Shown here: positions 1 through 13,900 of the stretch, piece by piece
Numbering within the stretch: the stretch's first letter is position 1
How the letters are laid out: each line of letters starts with the position of its first letter
Source of the DNA: Nemopilema nomurai
Lineage: Eukaryota; Cnidaria; Scyphozoa; Rhizostomeae; Rhizostomatidae
Length of the DNA: 64,000 bases
Assembly: GCA_003864495.1 (NCBI GenBank)
Contig: ML133388.1
Coordinates: forward strand, 1,178,738 to 1,242,737
Reading direction: 5' to 3'
Translations under genes and position numbers: made by a program
The notes under the pieces: model-generated
The model's database searches: none
What the model saw: only the letters and a program-made list of their open reading frames with translations
What the model was told of the DNA's origin: nothing

Positions 1-3000
1 TTCGGCCAAGTAGCAAACCAGGCTATTGCTCAAAAGAGTGGTAAGCTCAAGCTTATTATGATGGAAATGAGCTTCTCAAACGCCAGTAAACACAGCGGGA
101 GTGCAAAAACCCGCAATCATACTTGAAAACCGGTTTGTTTTGCCGAAAGCTTCAGAACAATGAAAGCACGGATGCCTGCTGTCCATGAAATCTGGAACGA
201 GGTCACCTACTGCCGAGAATCAGCAGATCTAGAGGTCAGCTCAAGGCGTGTATGACATCAGCACCCAGTTGACTAATAGTCAATGTCATAATTTTACTTT
301 TGGAATTCGACATGAAGCATAATCTTGAGTATTGCGAAAACCTGCGGGAAAACAGTCACTTTGAACGATCTAAATGTTCCCTATTTAAATTCTGGGCTTT
401 GATTTCTGGACAACAACTTCAATTATTAATTTTGTGAATTAGCATGTCGCGAATTCAAGTGGTCGATTCCAATGAAAAGATACTTTGGTTGCAAGCCTGA
501 TAACAGTTTGTGGTTTCTTATAGAGGCGTTCTGACAACCGAGCGTCCTTGCTTATCAACAAAGCTAACATAAATTTTTTACTCGTTTGTAACAACAGGTC
601 TTATGTACTTTTCAACAACTTAATCACCTAAGATTATGTTCCAGCCCTTTTACTTTTCCAACAGTTGATATTTTCGCAAAATAGATCGCAATTCATTGTC
701 TTACTCCGTGAAAAGAATCCGAGGTTTGGCAATCTACATGGAAGAAATCGATTGTTGATATTCTTAGTCCTATTAAAGAAGATTAAGAAAAGAAAACATT
801 TTCCAAAACAAATTGATAAAGTGATTAAAGACCTATAAGTTTTTGGTTTACAAGTGGAATTGCTTGGATGATAAATATTGCCTACCTGCTACTGTTACAT
901 CTTTTGCTGTGCATTGCTATATCAATTTGCTTATCAAAAGTCATGGCACAAGGATCTACTTTCAATCTTAGCAGAGTCTCGAGTTCAAAGTCTATAACTA
1001 GCTTAATTTCAGTTTATGCCAAAACGCTACTTTCTCGCAGTTGTACGGTTTGCCAACTTGCAGGTATTTAAAGCACAGCTTGTGGACGAGTAAGCGTTGA
1101 TATCGGCTTATCTACGTAGATAACCATAGATAAAAATAACTGCAGTTGTGGTTGCCATGTGCGTTTCTTTCAATAGCCTTTGAAGCATCGCTATAAAAGC
1201 AACCCCGGAGCCTCTGTCTCTATAGAGATTTGTGTTAACAATCTTGAATTTTTTTTTAATTTTCTGCTTTGTTGTTTATTGGCTACCGGTGCTTATTTTC
1301 CATAAGATTTCAAAATCACAGAAAATATGAATGAAGAAATGTTTTATAGTAGCTAGTTTCCTTTAGCGGGCAATTTTGTTGTTATCCTGGTGTGTGTATC
1401 AAGGAATGGTTGTTGAGGTTGCTTGAATACAATGTTGAGCATTGTCTTGCAATAGCAACTTTATGTTTCCAGAAACATAATTTAACAAAGCTTTCATCTT
1501 CTGATTACTATTACAGACGCCAGGGTAAGCGAGCCCCAAGGCAATACTCAACCGAGGCTGGGGTAGTTTACCTAGTGTAGAAGTACGGGCTTTCAGTCTT
1601 TACAAATGGAGTAATATGGAAAAATGTTGAATAGGCGATCACATTTTTTGTTCTAGGCAAGTAGCATCTGTGATAACAGGCTTTGCTTTGCATGTAAACA
1701 AAGAATAGTAAGAAACAAAAAGGCTGACGTTAGTTTAACTGCTTGTTTTGTCAAACGATGTCGGAGAAACTAGAGCACCAGCAGAGCACCAGCAGAGCAT
1801 TCTCGGGTACTTAAATTAAAACGGTAGCTGTTTTTGTTTTCATGGAAGGCAGCTGCCAGTGAAGAAAGATCTTATCCATGTCTTATTTACCTTTGCCGAA
1901 GAAAAACTCATTTTACGTGTGGCTTAATGCTTCTGCTCTTTTCAAAAGTGGTTTTTTATGCACGTCTAGACAACTAATTCTTGTAGGGTTATGTAGTCTG
2001 TTCTTTGTTCCATATTAATTCCATACAGGTCCTCAGGATATATCTCCTTATCTTTCTTGACAATGTAGGAGTTTTCAATCCTCTTTACACAATACCAAGG
2101 CACTTGTTGATGTCAAGTTAATCTGTTATCCCAAAAGCTGCCATTTCTTGAATCAATGAAATCTCCAACACAATTTTAAAGCCTATATCCTCATTTTGAT
2201 TTGTCTTTTCATTAATAAATTCAATTATTTCTGCTATTTATAAAAAAGCTTATATACCTTTCAATGCCAGTAAGAGTAAATCTTTTTAAATTTTAAGATG
2301 AATGACCTTTAGTGGAAAGTTTGACCAAATCAGTTTGCTGAACTATCGCATAGCTAATGAAAGCTAATTTGGAAGTTTGGTTTCTGTCTGCAGAAGTCTG
2401 TAATCTCCACGAGCCGCATTTTTGTGATGGAAGTTTTTCTATCTATAAGAAGAAAATTCAACTTGAGCATCGATTATGTTTGCATCACTACATGCGTCTT
2501 CTGCAAAGTGTTGCGTCATCGTTTACAATAAGACTGCTTCGTTCAAATCTTGCTCTATATTCAACTTCGATGTATAGATTCAACTATATTTTGATTTTCT
2601 GTATAAACTAGAAATAGCTGAATGGCGTGCATTTTCCTTGCGCTAGGTATGCATTTTATTAATAGTTTTTCGAAATCAAAGGAAAATTAAGTTGTTTTGA
2701 GAACGTTGTCATGTTTGCAAGCGTTTTGGCCGGTATTATAATAATAAAGTATGTGTTGCTAGACAGCCTTTGATTAAACATGCAATAAATTATTTGGACC
2801 TCTGAAATGTACATTCAAAAGGCTCTGAAGTGAAAAACCTCCCCATCACGCTTTTTACCTTGCCTGTGTGGCAGAAATAACAAGTATATTGAGCATTCTA
2901 TGTATGTACGTACTACGAGAGGCGTTGCCAAACGATATTGTCGGAATAATCATCTCTTCACTAAGTCAAGCAAATCATTTTTTCGTGCGAATAATTACTT

Positions 3001-4603
3001 TACTTTAGAAAAGCATTTCACTGGACATTTTTAAGTCAATAAAGACAAAGCACAACACTTTGTGGAGGTTCAATACCTTGTCATAACAGTTTCTATCTTT
3101 GTGCGGTATTCCAAAACTTTGAAACTGCACCAATACATCTTACCATTAGTGAATGAAAACATTTCAGAAACTTTTGATGACGATTATCTGGCGCATTACG
3201 AACAAAGAGTCATCTTTAATGTCTCATGATCCCAATCGAAATGGCATATTCATAAATACTTTCACATTTCCTTCTATGAATACCTAATATATGTCATTAT
3301 GTCATATATCATTCTTGTAATACGTAGGAACTTGTTTTAGCGGGATGAAAGCTTCAACAGAAAGATCCATTAGGGTGCAAGCTTCAGACCCTGATAAGAT
3401 GTCGGCCGGTTTCCTATGATCTTCGCATCACTGATAAAGTTTCACTGAGCTGGAAGTAAAACCCTGCCCATTATAGAGTTATCTCACAGTACTCATAAAA
3501 CCGGCAATGCATATTTCATTGCAGTCTGGAAGATTTCCCAGGATGCGTTCTGTCAGATTTATGCAACCTGCTACTAGTTGCGTTTTATTGGAAGGACAAC
3601 AACAACAACAATTACAACAGTAACAACAACAGAACATAGGCAAGTGATAGATTTCTTGCAATAAGTCGATGGCACTGTGATTCAATGCTGGGCAATGATG
3701 TTGATTAGCGACTTAACTGAAATGAATATATCTTGATTTCTCTCTTCAGAAACCCTCTTTGCATCATTACTACATAACTCAATCCCCTTATCGCTGAGCC
3801 ATTGTTAATCATTGAAGCGCTGTAGCACCTCCCCAATAACCACGACGGTTGCGACTTAGGCCATAATGGTGCTTATAGGTTTTCCATCGTACCCCTGTGT
3901 GAAATAAGCTAAATTGGCACGTGCTTTTGAAACTAGCTCAAGATAAGAAGATAGCGTTGAATATTCTGACATAATTCTGCCATTTTTTACGGAAGCTTTC
4001 ATAGTTCTGAACATAATCAGTCGGATAAACTCCCTTCTCTGCTTATCTAGAAGGCAATCTCTGCTTCTCTGCAAGTCATTCACCTTCTACAACACCTGGT
4101 CCGAGCTTGTAAAATTGATGACACGTCAGAAACGCGATCATCCTTAGATTATCCAGTCTTCTTTTGATGTGGTCTGTGGCTTGTCCTATCGGGAGACAGA
4201 ATCTTCCATCCAACACGCTATGGCTTAGGAAGAGTTGTTCTATCACGTTTGAAGAAAATCAGCGAAATAGATTCATCTGAGATTCATCTGATTATAACCT
4301 CATATCATATTTTGCATGCTAAATTAAACTACTCTGTATCCTAAACTTTTGATAATGTTTATCAATATTAAAATAAGGAAGTGCATTCGCGCACTTTTTC
4401 ACACCTTAATAACGTCGATACAGCTTATAAGTTAAAGGTAGCTGACTTTACTATTAGGAAACAAATCATTGCAATTCTAGCTAAACAAAATAACATACTA
4501 CTTCATTTAGGCAACCTATTGAATTTAATAAGCTAAAGAGAAGGGTATACTTTTAGCATTCCATTATCCAAACGTCTTGATATCTTCATGACGCGTGAAT
4601 TAT
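1..4603. other. Intergenic region, no supported gene
   Basis: I see no coding region with a family match or a convincing exon chain. Short frames are present but look random. A CAA/ACA-rich microsatellite lies at about 3597-3636 and is what gives a cysteine-rich frame on the minus strand. A minus-strand frame at 3856-4083, preceded by an AG, reads plausibly as protein but its phase does not fit the charged-protein gene upstream, so I do not call it. Confidence 0.5.
3597..3636. repeat. CAA/ACA microsatellite
   Basis: Imperfect run of CAA/ACA trinucleotides. Its complement encodes a meaningless cysteine run in one minus-strand frame. Confidence 0.7.
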
Positions 4604-6168
4604 TTACTTGCCGTGCTTATGAAGAAATCTCCCCACTTTGAGAGCAGTTTGCACTTTGCCTTGTTTCTTTCCATCTTTTCTTCGATCTTCGGTCTCTCCC
4701 TTCTCGAATCTCCTCTTCGCCTCAGCCTCTCTTTTCTTCGGGTCCGAGTGTGTTTCATAGGAATCAATTGCCTTCGATCCAAATTCCAACAGGGACTGTT
4801 TCTTGCGCTCTCGTTCCTCGTCTTCCCGCGATTTCGAGCGACTTCGCTGCGATTTATCGTCTTTGCCTAAAATTCCCATCAACTAGTCAATCAGGGGCAA
4901 AGAAGGAACATCGATGCATACTTAAAGGAATACTTCAAAGAAGTTACCAACATGTCGTGAATCTATGAAGACCAGGAATAGTAACTTTTGATTTTAATGA
5001 TGTTTAGAAAAATGTTTTCAAATGAAAATGAAGAAGCAGACTAATATTATCATTAAGGTTATGATATTTAAAGAGCATCAGGTAGAGTTGCTAGATTTCC
5101 AATATAAGAGGGAGGGGTGGGGACAAATCTAACGAAATAATGCATTTGGAATCTCGCAATATGGTTTAAATAACTACGTGATTGCATGATACTTTGAGTG
5201 CAGAAGCTTAAAATCGCCCCAGTGATTCTGGATATCAGTATAAATGTAAAGCATTAAAGTTCTGGCAATCAAAATGTGAAGCCTTTGAAGAAGTGCATTT
5301 ACATGGAAACAGTTCTCGAACAAGCCTCAATCATAAGTTGAGCAAGAATTAAAAGCAAAAATTAATTCTTCTCTTTGCGTGCTTCATGCTTCTCATTAAT
5401 GTTTTAGATTGTACAGGGCTAAGAAATTGGATTAGCTGTGCTTAAAAGTGATGCCGGATACCTTAAAACATGCCCGTGTTGACCTTCGAATAGGTTGAAG
5501 ATGAGCAAAGAACTGGCAGCAATTTCTACTTGAAAGAGCTGCGAGTTTTGTCTGTCTCTAGCGCTATCAATCGAGGCAGAATGCTCAAGATATTCAAAAG
5601 AGATGTCATTAATCGTTTGAAAGATTCGCCGCACCTAGAAGCCAGGCTATGAGATACCAAAACACTATTTTACATGCAGGTGTACTTTGCAAGGTTTCTC
5701 GTACGTGCTTTATTTTTTGACCCAAAAAAGAAGATAAACAAACGGCGAAAATGCGAGGCTCTAGCGATGGATTGTTTGTAGTCTTAACAAAAGCTGATTA
5801 GCAACTAGATGCATTGAATCTGACTGGCATCAAAGCAGCAACTCACGGGTGTTGGTATTTTCCTTAAATGTTCCCGCCTTGATCTTCATGAAAATGTTTT
5901 AGGCCATGAAGTACAAGTAATGATCAAACTGACTGCAATTGATTGAAGGATTGTCAGACTTTTTATTTCCAATTCCTTTGACAACAAAAATTGATGACAG
6001 AAATTACAAAGACAGCTCACCCGAGCTGACGACCCGTTTGAAGAGGCTCTTCTTGTCCACTCTTGACCTTTCTTCCTTTTCTCGTTCCATTTGCCGCCTT
6101 CGTTCTTCTTCGTGCCGCCCCGATTTGCTTCCAAAAAGTCTTGACTTGACACCACGCTTTTCAGCCAT
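4604..6168 (-). CDS. Small highly charged protein, two exons, unknown function
   Basis: Exon 1 is 6168-6021 and exon 2 is 4866-4604 on the minus strand. Exon 1 starts at an ATG (MAEKRGVKSR) and ends in phase 1 at a GTGAGC donor. Exon 2 follows a TTTTAG acceptor and enters in the matching phase, so both join in one frame of 136 residues. The product is dominated by Arg, Lys and Glu, with runs such as EEERRRQMEREKEERSR and EDEERERKK, and probably forms a long charged helix. There is no signal peptide or membrane segment. The last codons (HKHGK) are followed by TAA, but a GTAAAT donor overlaps them, so the gene could continue into further exons. I do not recognise the family; an RNA-associated or cytoskeletal role would be a guess from composition. 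Confidence 0.55.
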
Positions 6169-6289
6169 TGCAATTGGTACCCAAATCACTTACGCCCAGG
6201 TTCAAAATCCCCCTACCGAGTGTGGAGCTTCCAACTTTCCCTGTGATGCCAACTTGCACTACAACGTCTTCCAAACAAGATGAAAAATG

Positions 6290-8160
6290 ACAACTAGGAG
6301 TGCAGATCGACAGATGGCATTCGCAATTGCTTGCTCCACTTTCTCACAGCATTTACCACGTTGATGATTTATTGTTTTCCTTACGTCTGCCCTGAGACTT
6401 CAAACATCGAACAATGCCTCTCCTTAGAAGAAGACTCTTGTTTATGGTCTTGCTAATTGAATGTCTTGTGTACAGAAGCTTGTTAATTATTTCTCTAATG
6501 AATTCCTTTTCATCTGCAGTTTTGTTAATCGCTTATTTCTTAGTCACTCTGTGCTGCTGCTTCTTGCTACTGTCACTTTTCAACGAACCGTTGTGTGTTC
6601 CATCGTTCAGCGATTCTCATTTATTTGCTGCTACTTTAAAGAAGAAACGACATTCCAAAACCACAGAAGAATTCTTCTTAGGCTAGCTCTCCAGTCGCCG
6701 TACACTCTGCGCGGCTTAATGTGCAGTAACAAGCTTCGCAGTGCTTCTCTGACCTGATCACTTAAACCACACCCACGCTGAAAGAGACTTGCAGATTTAG
6801 CAAACAACACTGCTATTCCGTCTCCACATTTAGTATCCTCAAGGCGTAACTCTCTGCAGCAGGTTGAAAATTGCGATTAAGTCGTGAATACTTTCAACAG
6901 TAAACAAAACGAATGAATTGAATTCTTTGTCAGAGGCGAAAACAGCTGCTGCCAAGTGCTATGCGATAATCTTACAAATCCGTCTGTTTTCTAACTTAAT
7001 TACAAAACTCACTCAACAGAATTATGGTTTAAAGCACAAAATCTCGTTTTTCCAACTTCTTTTAGTCGTTTTTCGCTATGACAAGATGCCCTACTTCACT
7101 TGCCACAATATAGCATCTTAATCTTATATGGTTGATTTCGCAATCTTTGATAAGCCTGTCAATCAAGGCTCACGTGGTCATATTACAATGCATGATTGAA
7201 GTGCATGTTTTGTGCTTTTCGTCGAATGTTTGTTGTTTAGTTCATGTGCCCATTCTTGAATCACTTTGTTACAAGTAGGTTTAGTTTCATAAAATTTCAA
7301 GGTGAGGGTTAAGGAAACGTTTGAGGATTAAAAAATATTGAAAATGTAAGTCTACCTTCAAGCATAATAAGATTACTGCAAATTGCTAAGAAAAACGGAA
7401 ATTTATGCTACATATGGTAAACAATAGCTGTTGACTAGTAAGTTTGAATATGGAAAATTACGAGAAGAACAAAGCATTAATGTGGAAAAGAATATCATAA
7501 GAAGAAGAAGAATTAATAAAGTAGAAGGTAAGAGTTTGTGAAGGAAAGGACTTTAAAGAAGAAAAAGGTAGGAAGTAAGGTGGAGGAAAAGTAACAAAGA
7601 AGAATGAGTTAAAATGAGAAAGCAAAATTAAAGGAATTTTAGAAAGAAGACGATTAGAATTTAGCTTTAATGGAGAAAAGGTAGGATGCAACAACATAGA
7701 CTATGAACGTTTTAGCTCACAGAGCCAAAGAAAGACAAGGTTCATAAGGTGAAAGTGAATAATGATGAAGAAAGACGGACCCGAGACGAAACATTTCCTT
7801 CAATATTTAACTTTCAGATCTGTTCACCTTCACATATTCTTGCATCTTAAGCGGTTGATGAAAAGTGAATTCTTATCTGCAGTCATTTAGTGTCTTAATC
7901 ACAGAAAACAATGTCATTAGAAATCATAATGCCTTCTTGCAATGTCTGGTCGTTCAATTTTACGCTAGATAAAAGGAAAGTCTGATTGATTGTAGCAGGT
8001 CCGATTGCCATTAGCTTGGCATTTTTTACAAAATTGAAATCAATAATTAAACAATCAAAGAACAAGCTCAATACAATATACACAGCACGCAATTAATCAA
8101 TGTCGCTTAAGAGGCTCTTTACGAACTGAGTGGTTAGTATAGAAACCTTCACGCCCGAAC
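6290..8160. other. Intergenic region, no gene seen
   Basis: Only short frames without family resemblance. One strand becomes strongly purine-rich at about 7456-7690 (listed separately). Confidence 0.5.
7456..7690. repeat. Purine-rich (GA) low-complexity tract
   Basis: The + strand is mostly A and G, with repeated GAAGAAGAAG and AAGGTA-like blocks. The complementary frame reads as Phe/Ser/Leu-rich peptide, which I treat as composition, not a gene. Confidence 0.6.
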
Positions 8161-9026
8161 TACACACGTTTTTTTCCCTATATTTTTCCGAGCTTCAACA
8201 TTCTTAAAAATTTTCAATTCCGAGCCTAAGATTATTCTTGAATTATTCTTGCCCAACACAAGTTGTAAATTTACCTTAAGATAAAAGAAGAGTATAAAAT
8301 AATTTCTGATTTGTTGCTTCATCAGTTATTTCAACAGAAACAAACATATATTCATATAATGTATATAGCGTCAAAGTGATAGTTGTTTTGCTTTGGGAAT
8401 AAACTCAGATTAAGGAGCACTTTTAGTCTTGATGAAGGTTTAGTTTGGCTTTATCCTTAAAATATTCTGAAAGTTTAGCAATTTTGAGCATCAATATTCT
8501 TATAGATTTTTTTATAGTAGAAAGGTGTGTATTCGAGGTCATTGATAATGATAACCGCGGGCTTTGCTGTTACTCTGTGTGACCTCTTTTCTAAGATGCA
8601 TTCTAAGCTGATCATGCAGCAGAATCCACATCGAGGCGAAAGAAACTGTCCGGCACCCATATTTTATTTACAGGGCCCCAAATAGTTGGGAGGGGGCCTT
8701 GACAAGAAAGTGCAAAAAAGAACAATAAATTCTCAATATTTCCCCTGTCAATTGGGACCCTGTAATTAATAACCGCACAAATTTTAATCTTTACGTTGAC
8801 CTTTGCAACTTGACTTAATGTTGATGCCCATTGCTTTTTCTTACTCCAATTTCTACAAACTATCAACAAGGTGTGTATATATATATATAGCAACGCATAA
8901 AAAGGCAAGTTTACACCTTGTGTTGGGCAAGAATAACTTAAGAATAATCTTAAGCTCAAAGTCGAAAATTTTAAAAAAAGTTGAGAAGTTGGAAAAATGT
9001 TAAGTATATTTATAAAAAAGCGTGTA
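8161..9026. mobile_element. Inverted-repeat DNA element with about 120-bp ends
   Basis: The left end (8161 to about 8280) matches the reverse complement of the right end (about 8905-9026). Both contain the stretch TTATTCTTGCCCAACACAA and the motif AAGATTATTCTT. The termini are CACACGTTTTTTT and AAAAAAGCGTG, each flanked by TA, as expected for Tc1/mariner-type insertion. The interior has no transposase. The termini resemble those of the shorter elements at 16248, 18938 and 48040, so this is probably a related non-autonomous element. Confidence 0.7.
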
Positions 9027-10971
9027 GGTTTAACTCCGTTTTCTTCTTCTATAAAAACAAGTTTTGTTATTTGCATCCTAATTATGTTCATTTTAAACAT
9101 GTTTGCAAGAAAGATTTAAATGCAAATCAATCGTCAGTTTTTTGTTAGGCAACAGAAACAAGATTAGCAAGAAGTGCAAATTAGACATTTACAATTGACT
9201 CCAATCTAACGTAAAACATTACAAACATTACCTTTGAAGCTCTGAAAAACACTAACCATAAGATTCCCTTTTATATGCAATATGTTAAAAAAACTTAAAT
9301 GTGTACGGAGAGCTATTCACTGACGTTGGGTCAGGGCAGTCCTAAGACAACTGACATCTTCAATTATTATCTGCTGAACTCAGCCATGAGGAATCGCTCA
9401 GCAAAAAGTGTTTGTTAACTACATCGTCTTAGACAAAGAGTTGAAATAAATCCAAGACGATGTAATTACCAAAGGGACTAGTTTCTTTTTCTTTAGGGCG
9501 AATATTGGTGCTTTGAACTGCTCGTCAGAAGGCGCACTCCCTTGTTTAAATTTGTGAACAAATCGGGGTGTACAAATCGAACACCGTCTTCTCGTGTACC
9601 AAATTGTAAATTTGCATCTCTGTCGTAGTTATTTAATTATTTCGTAATTCGGTCGTAACACACAGCCGGTCGTAATTATTTGCATCTCTTTCTGGCCTAC
9701 ATTTGGATAGCAGAAGCACTAGAGCAAATTGGTTGGCAAGGTATGAAATATTCATAAAGAGATAAACCGTTACGTACTCCAATAACTCAAGTTCTTGCGT
9801 CTTTCATGCAATTCACAAAAGTCAGTACATTTTGTTCTCACTGGCGGGAGGGTCTAATCAGGATCAAGGAGGGTGTTTCTTCTAGAATCTGATTAAAAAG
9901 CCCTGGATAGTGGTTTATCATATTTCCTAACAAAAATTAACTTGGCACAAAACACTGGAACGAGAAATAATGGGCGTGGTATACCAGACCACACCCACTA
10001 CCTTCCAAATGCATTAAGAGCCACCTGATTAGGAATAGGCTTATTTTCAGCTTGCATTTACGAAATGTACATTTGATTTATACCAGACGGTAAACTGTAG
10101 TTTAAAGCAAATTTTGGATTGAAACAACAAACAATGACCATCTGACAGCAGGCCATGAACAAGTGATGTTTTCAAAATGCAAGTGGAAAACTATTTCAGA
10201 CCACAAAACAACAGAATAATACCTTACCATTTTGCACAAAAAGTCTCACGAGAACAGATAATGCAAAAATTTCCTTTCAATAAAGCATTAAAACGCAATG
10301 AAATTTTTCAATGTGACAAAATATTAAAGGCTTAAATCCAGTTCAAAGCCAATAGGACACATTATGAAAGACATGGAATGAAGCTTTGCTATTTACAGTG
10401 ACCCAACAGAGCAAACAAGAGAACACACAAGCAAAGGAAAGGGTATGGAACAATTATAAGCAATGACACCCAAAAAACTGTCATGCAGGTTCATATATTC
10501 AAATAACTGCAAAAATAAAACAGTTAAGCTGGAGTGCATAAATACTCAAATGGATTGCAAATGTTAGCATAAATAGTGCCAAAAATGCTAGAAATCTAAA
10601 CAGAGTTATATTGCAAGGGCAACATCCACTCTTGCAGCTCTCGTCTGGTAATCTGCATTAGATTGGAAAAACTAAATTTGGCATTCCAGGACTAGTTTCA
10701 GTTGCAAACAATTTTGCCTAATAGCTACAATTTCATGGGAATGGGGGTCATTTCAAAATATCTTCAAAGTGGCAGAAGGAATCTAATTGTAACCTTGCAA
10801 ATACTAAAATTGATGGCATTTTGGTTATGTTTCATTCATGATTCTAGCACACCCAATAGGTCTAGTTCAAAGATGAAATAAAATAATAACTTTCATCTTA
10901 ACAACACTGACAAGAAAACAAGAAGAAAAATATAGACACTAGTTCACAGTCTATAAATGGCTAAAAAGCAG
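9027..10971. other. Intergenic region, no gene seen
   Basis: AT-rich sequence. A short inverted repeat (TACATCGTCTT and AAGACGATGTA, about 20 bp apart) lies at 9419-9462. The part next to 10971 probably includes the 3' UTR of the TPR gene. Confidence 0.5.
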
Positions 10972-13900
10972 CTATGATTTGATTCTTCTTTTAGGTCTAG
11001 AGGAATCATCATCGCCAACAACTGTAAAATATACAAAGGGAAATATGGAAGACAACAGAAGAACAATCAAAAGCACTGAATACATATTTGTGTTAAGGGT
11101 TCCATGAACATAGCCAAGGTCGCGTAGATGGAGTTCTGCTGGTATGAAGGATGGGTTCAAGTCTAAAGCATTACGAAAATGTACTTTTGCCTCCTCAATA
11201 TCTCCACGGCTTTTTAAGATCTCACCCATAGTAAAATGCTGCAGCCATGAATTGTGATCTGCTGGTTGTAGATCCAAAGACCTCTGAGTCAAAGTTATTG
11301 CATCATCAAGATATTTGAGATTGTGCAAAATACGAGCCAAGTTTAACAGAACATCAGCATTATTAGGTGCTATTGCCAGAGCACTTCTAAAACATTCAAT
11401 AGAGTGGTATGTGTCCCCTTTGATTCTTAAAAAATTACCAACTTGATTGAACAAAACAACTTTGTTTTCACCCTGAAATAGCAAAGCATTAGATGTTTAA
11501 TGCAGCACAAGACAAGATAGGAAGACCTTGTAGGATGCCATTTTACAATATTCATTGCAAATGATGAAAATCAGAAACATATTTTCTCAGGTCTCTAAGC
11601 CAAGTGCTGAAACTAACCAAACTTATGTGCAACTAGTTATGAAAAAGACAACTCAAAAACAAAACTCAGCATTTTTAGGGGGTCCTGTTTAAGACAACAA
11701 ACAACAATTATAGGCCTTTATTTTCATAATACACTTAAAGTGCTTCTTACACCCATAGACAAATATACTCCTGCTGCTATGTCAAGGATATGAAGTTGTT
11801 ATTTCCATTATTGCTGTTTTGAAGTTGAATTGCATAGTTTTAGGGTAACCTTCTGAGAAGAGCATTGAACCAGAACAGAAATATTAAGACGAACTTTGTA
11901 GACATCATATCACATCCAGTTTCTGGCTATAATTTATTTAATCTAATTAGTTGATTCTAGAAAAACTCACTTGGATCATAGCTTCCTTTAGTCCTGCCTC
12001 AATATCAACCAAATTAGGCTCATCAAATTCATTTTGTTTGAATATTAGAGCAACCTCTGGTTCTGGATAAATAGGATGCTGTTTTCTCTTTGAAATTCCA
12101 GGAAGATAATCAAATGGTGTTTCAAATACTGGAGGACCACAATGTACACCCGGGTTATATGATCCAACAGCATTTGCTTCTTGATCAGATGAGTTTATTC
12201 TGGAAATTCAAAATAGAAAAATTTAGCTTTAATTAACATTGGTACATTTAGTTAAAAGAGGAACATCTTTCACCATGTTGACATCAAACAATAAAATAAC
12301 ATCACCTGAAAAAGATTTTCATTTTATAGTTATAGTTATTAACAGTATTATATAATTTCTCTGACAGCAACCTTTAGTCTAGCTAAACACACATGTTACC
12401 CATTTGGATATCACTATCAGGGATTGTAAAAGAATATGAGTTTATGAATATGAACATAAACAATTAGATAAATGCAATGGCTGGATGAATAATTGGCCTT
12501 CAAGAATAAGTAAAGTGTCATTTGATTGTTTACAGTTCTCAAATGAAATTTACATTAGCCTGTGTTGCAAAACAAATAAACTATGCACTAAAAAGTTCAG
12601 AGTGCGTTAAGCCTTGTCCTATTTATTTTATCTATTTTAGACAGTATTAGACATCTATTTTATCTATTTTAGACAGTATTAGACATCTATTTTATCTATT
12701 ATATCAGTATTTTAGACAAAAGCAGTGGCAATATAGATAGCTCCCAAAATTTTGGGGTTGGAAAGTGCCTCCAATCTTTGCAAAAAGACCATAGATGGAA
12801 GGACTTTGGTGCCTTTTGTAAACAACAGTATATTGTTATGACATGAGCATTTATAATTTTGCTTTTCCTTCTGAGCAGTTGAATCACATATCACTCTTTC
12901 AAGTATTTTAGAAGTCCAAAAATATCTAACTTTGTGTCAACATCATATTTCTCTAGACATGCTTGGAGCTATTTACTGAAATGAAACAATAAATGGAATA
13001 AATCCCCTGCTAAATACACACAGAAAACTGGCCTGGGTCTAAAGTATATTTTATAAACATAATGTATATATGTTATCTAACAACTCAGGAGTGAGTAAGA
13101 TCTAATAGGGAGTCACTATTGCTATATGCTTGCTGGAAAACTCAATATTCTTAAAGCCAACCGATTTTCACATGCATTGGAAGCATATCTGGACTAGCTT
13201 TATAGCTTTATAATTGACAGCTTTATAATCAATTCTTTATTTGATCATGATTTGATTAACTGCCTGAATGGAGGAATATAAATTTGAATGTTTGCAGGAA
13301 AGTGAGCCAAAAAAGGAGAACACCAAACATTCCATTTTAGTGATTAGTTTCTTGCATCAAAGCACTTTAAATATCTTCCTTTATTCAAAATATACAAATA
13401 ATGATGTTAAATAAATTCAAGAAGAATAGATTAGGGCTTTTTAGTGATATAAATTTAGGTGTTAGGTAGACAAAGAGTGCAATAGATGAAAAGAAATGAC
13501 TTCTCGATGCCCACGAGACGTAGAAGGAGCATCGATCTTGCCATCATGTTATAGAAGAGGGATCAATCTTGCCAGCATTCACTCATTATACACCACTTTT
13601 GTGCAGTCAAGGGAAATTGTTTTTTTGCTTTCAAAGTGCTGCCTTTTCTTGGAACGCTGGGGGATGGGATGATGGAGAACTCAAATATAAACGGAGTGCA
13701 ATCACTAATTGTAATTTCAAATAGAGTTAAAAGGAAGAGACATACCGGACGCCAGCTACTGCAACATGATAATTCTTAGACTGATTCATGAAGCTGTACT
13801 GGACTTTCGGGGGATTTGTTTTTATAAGCAGGCTAAAAAAGGGATCAGATTCATAAAGCTCCCTCTTCGCTTCGCCGGGTACCACTTGCATCTCTCCATT

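Noticed and set aside
3479..3685. Poly-cysteine minus-strand ORF
   Set aside because: Produced by the CAA/ACA microsatellite; not a cysteine-rich peptide gene.
3856..4083. Downstream continuation of the charged-protein gene
   Set aside because: The frame is protein-like, but its entry phase (0) does not match the phase 2 exit at the possible donor near 4608.
4595..4968. + strand ORFs over the charged-protein exon
   Set aside because: The minus-strand frame has matching exon borders and protein-like charge pattern; the + strand frames are its complement.
5419..5640. Extra exon between the two exons of the charged-protein gene
   Set aside because: It has an acceptor, but in the phase required by the flanking exons it hits a stop codon after about eight codons.
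8612..9100. 162-residue minus-strand ORF
   Set aside because: It covers the right half of an inverted-repeat element, has no family resemblance and lacks protein-like composition; it is a chance frame in a non-coding transposon.
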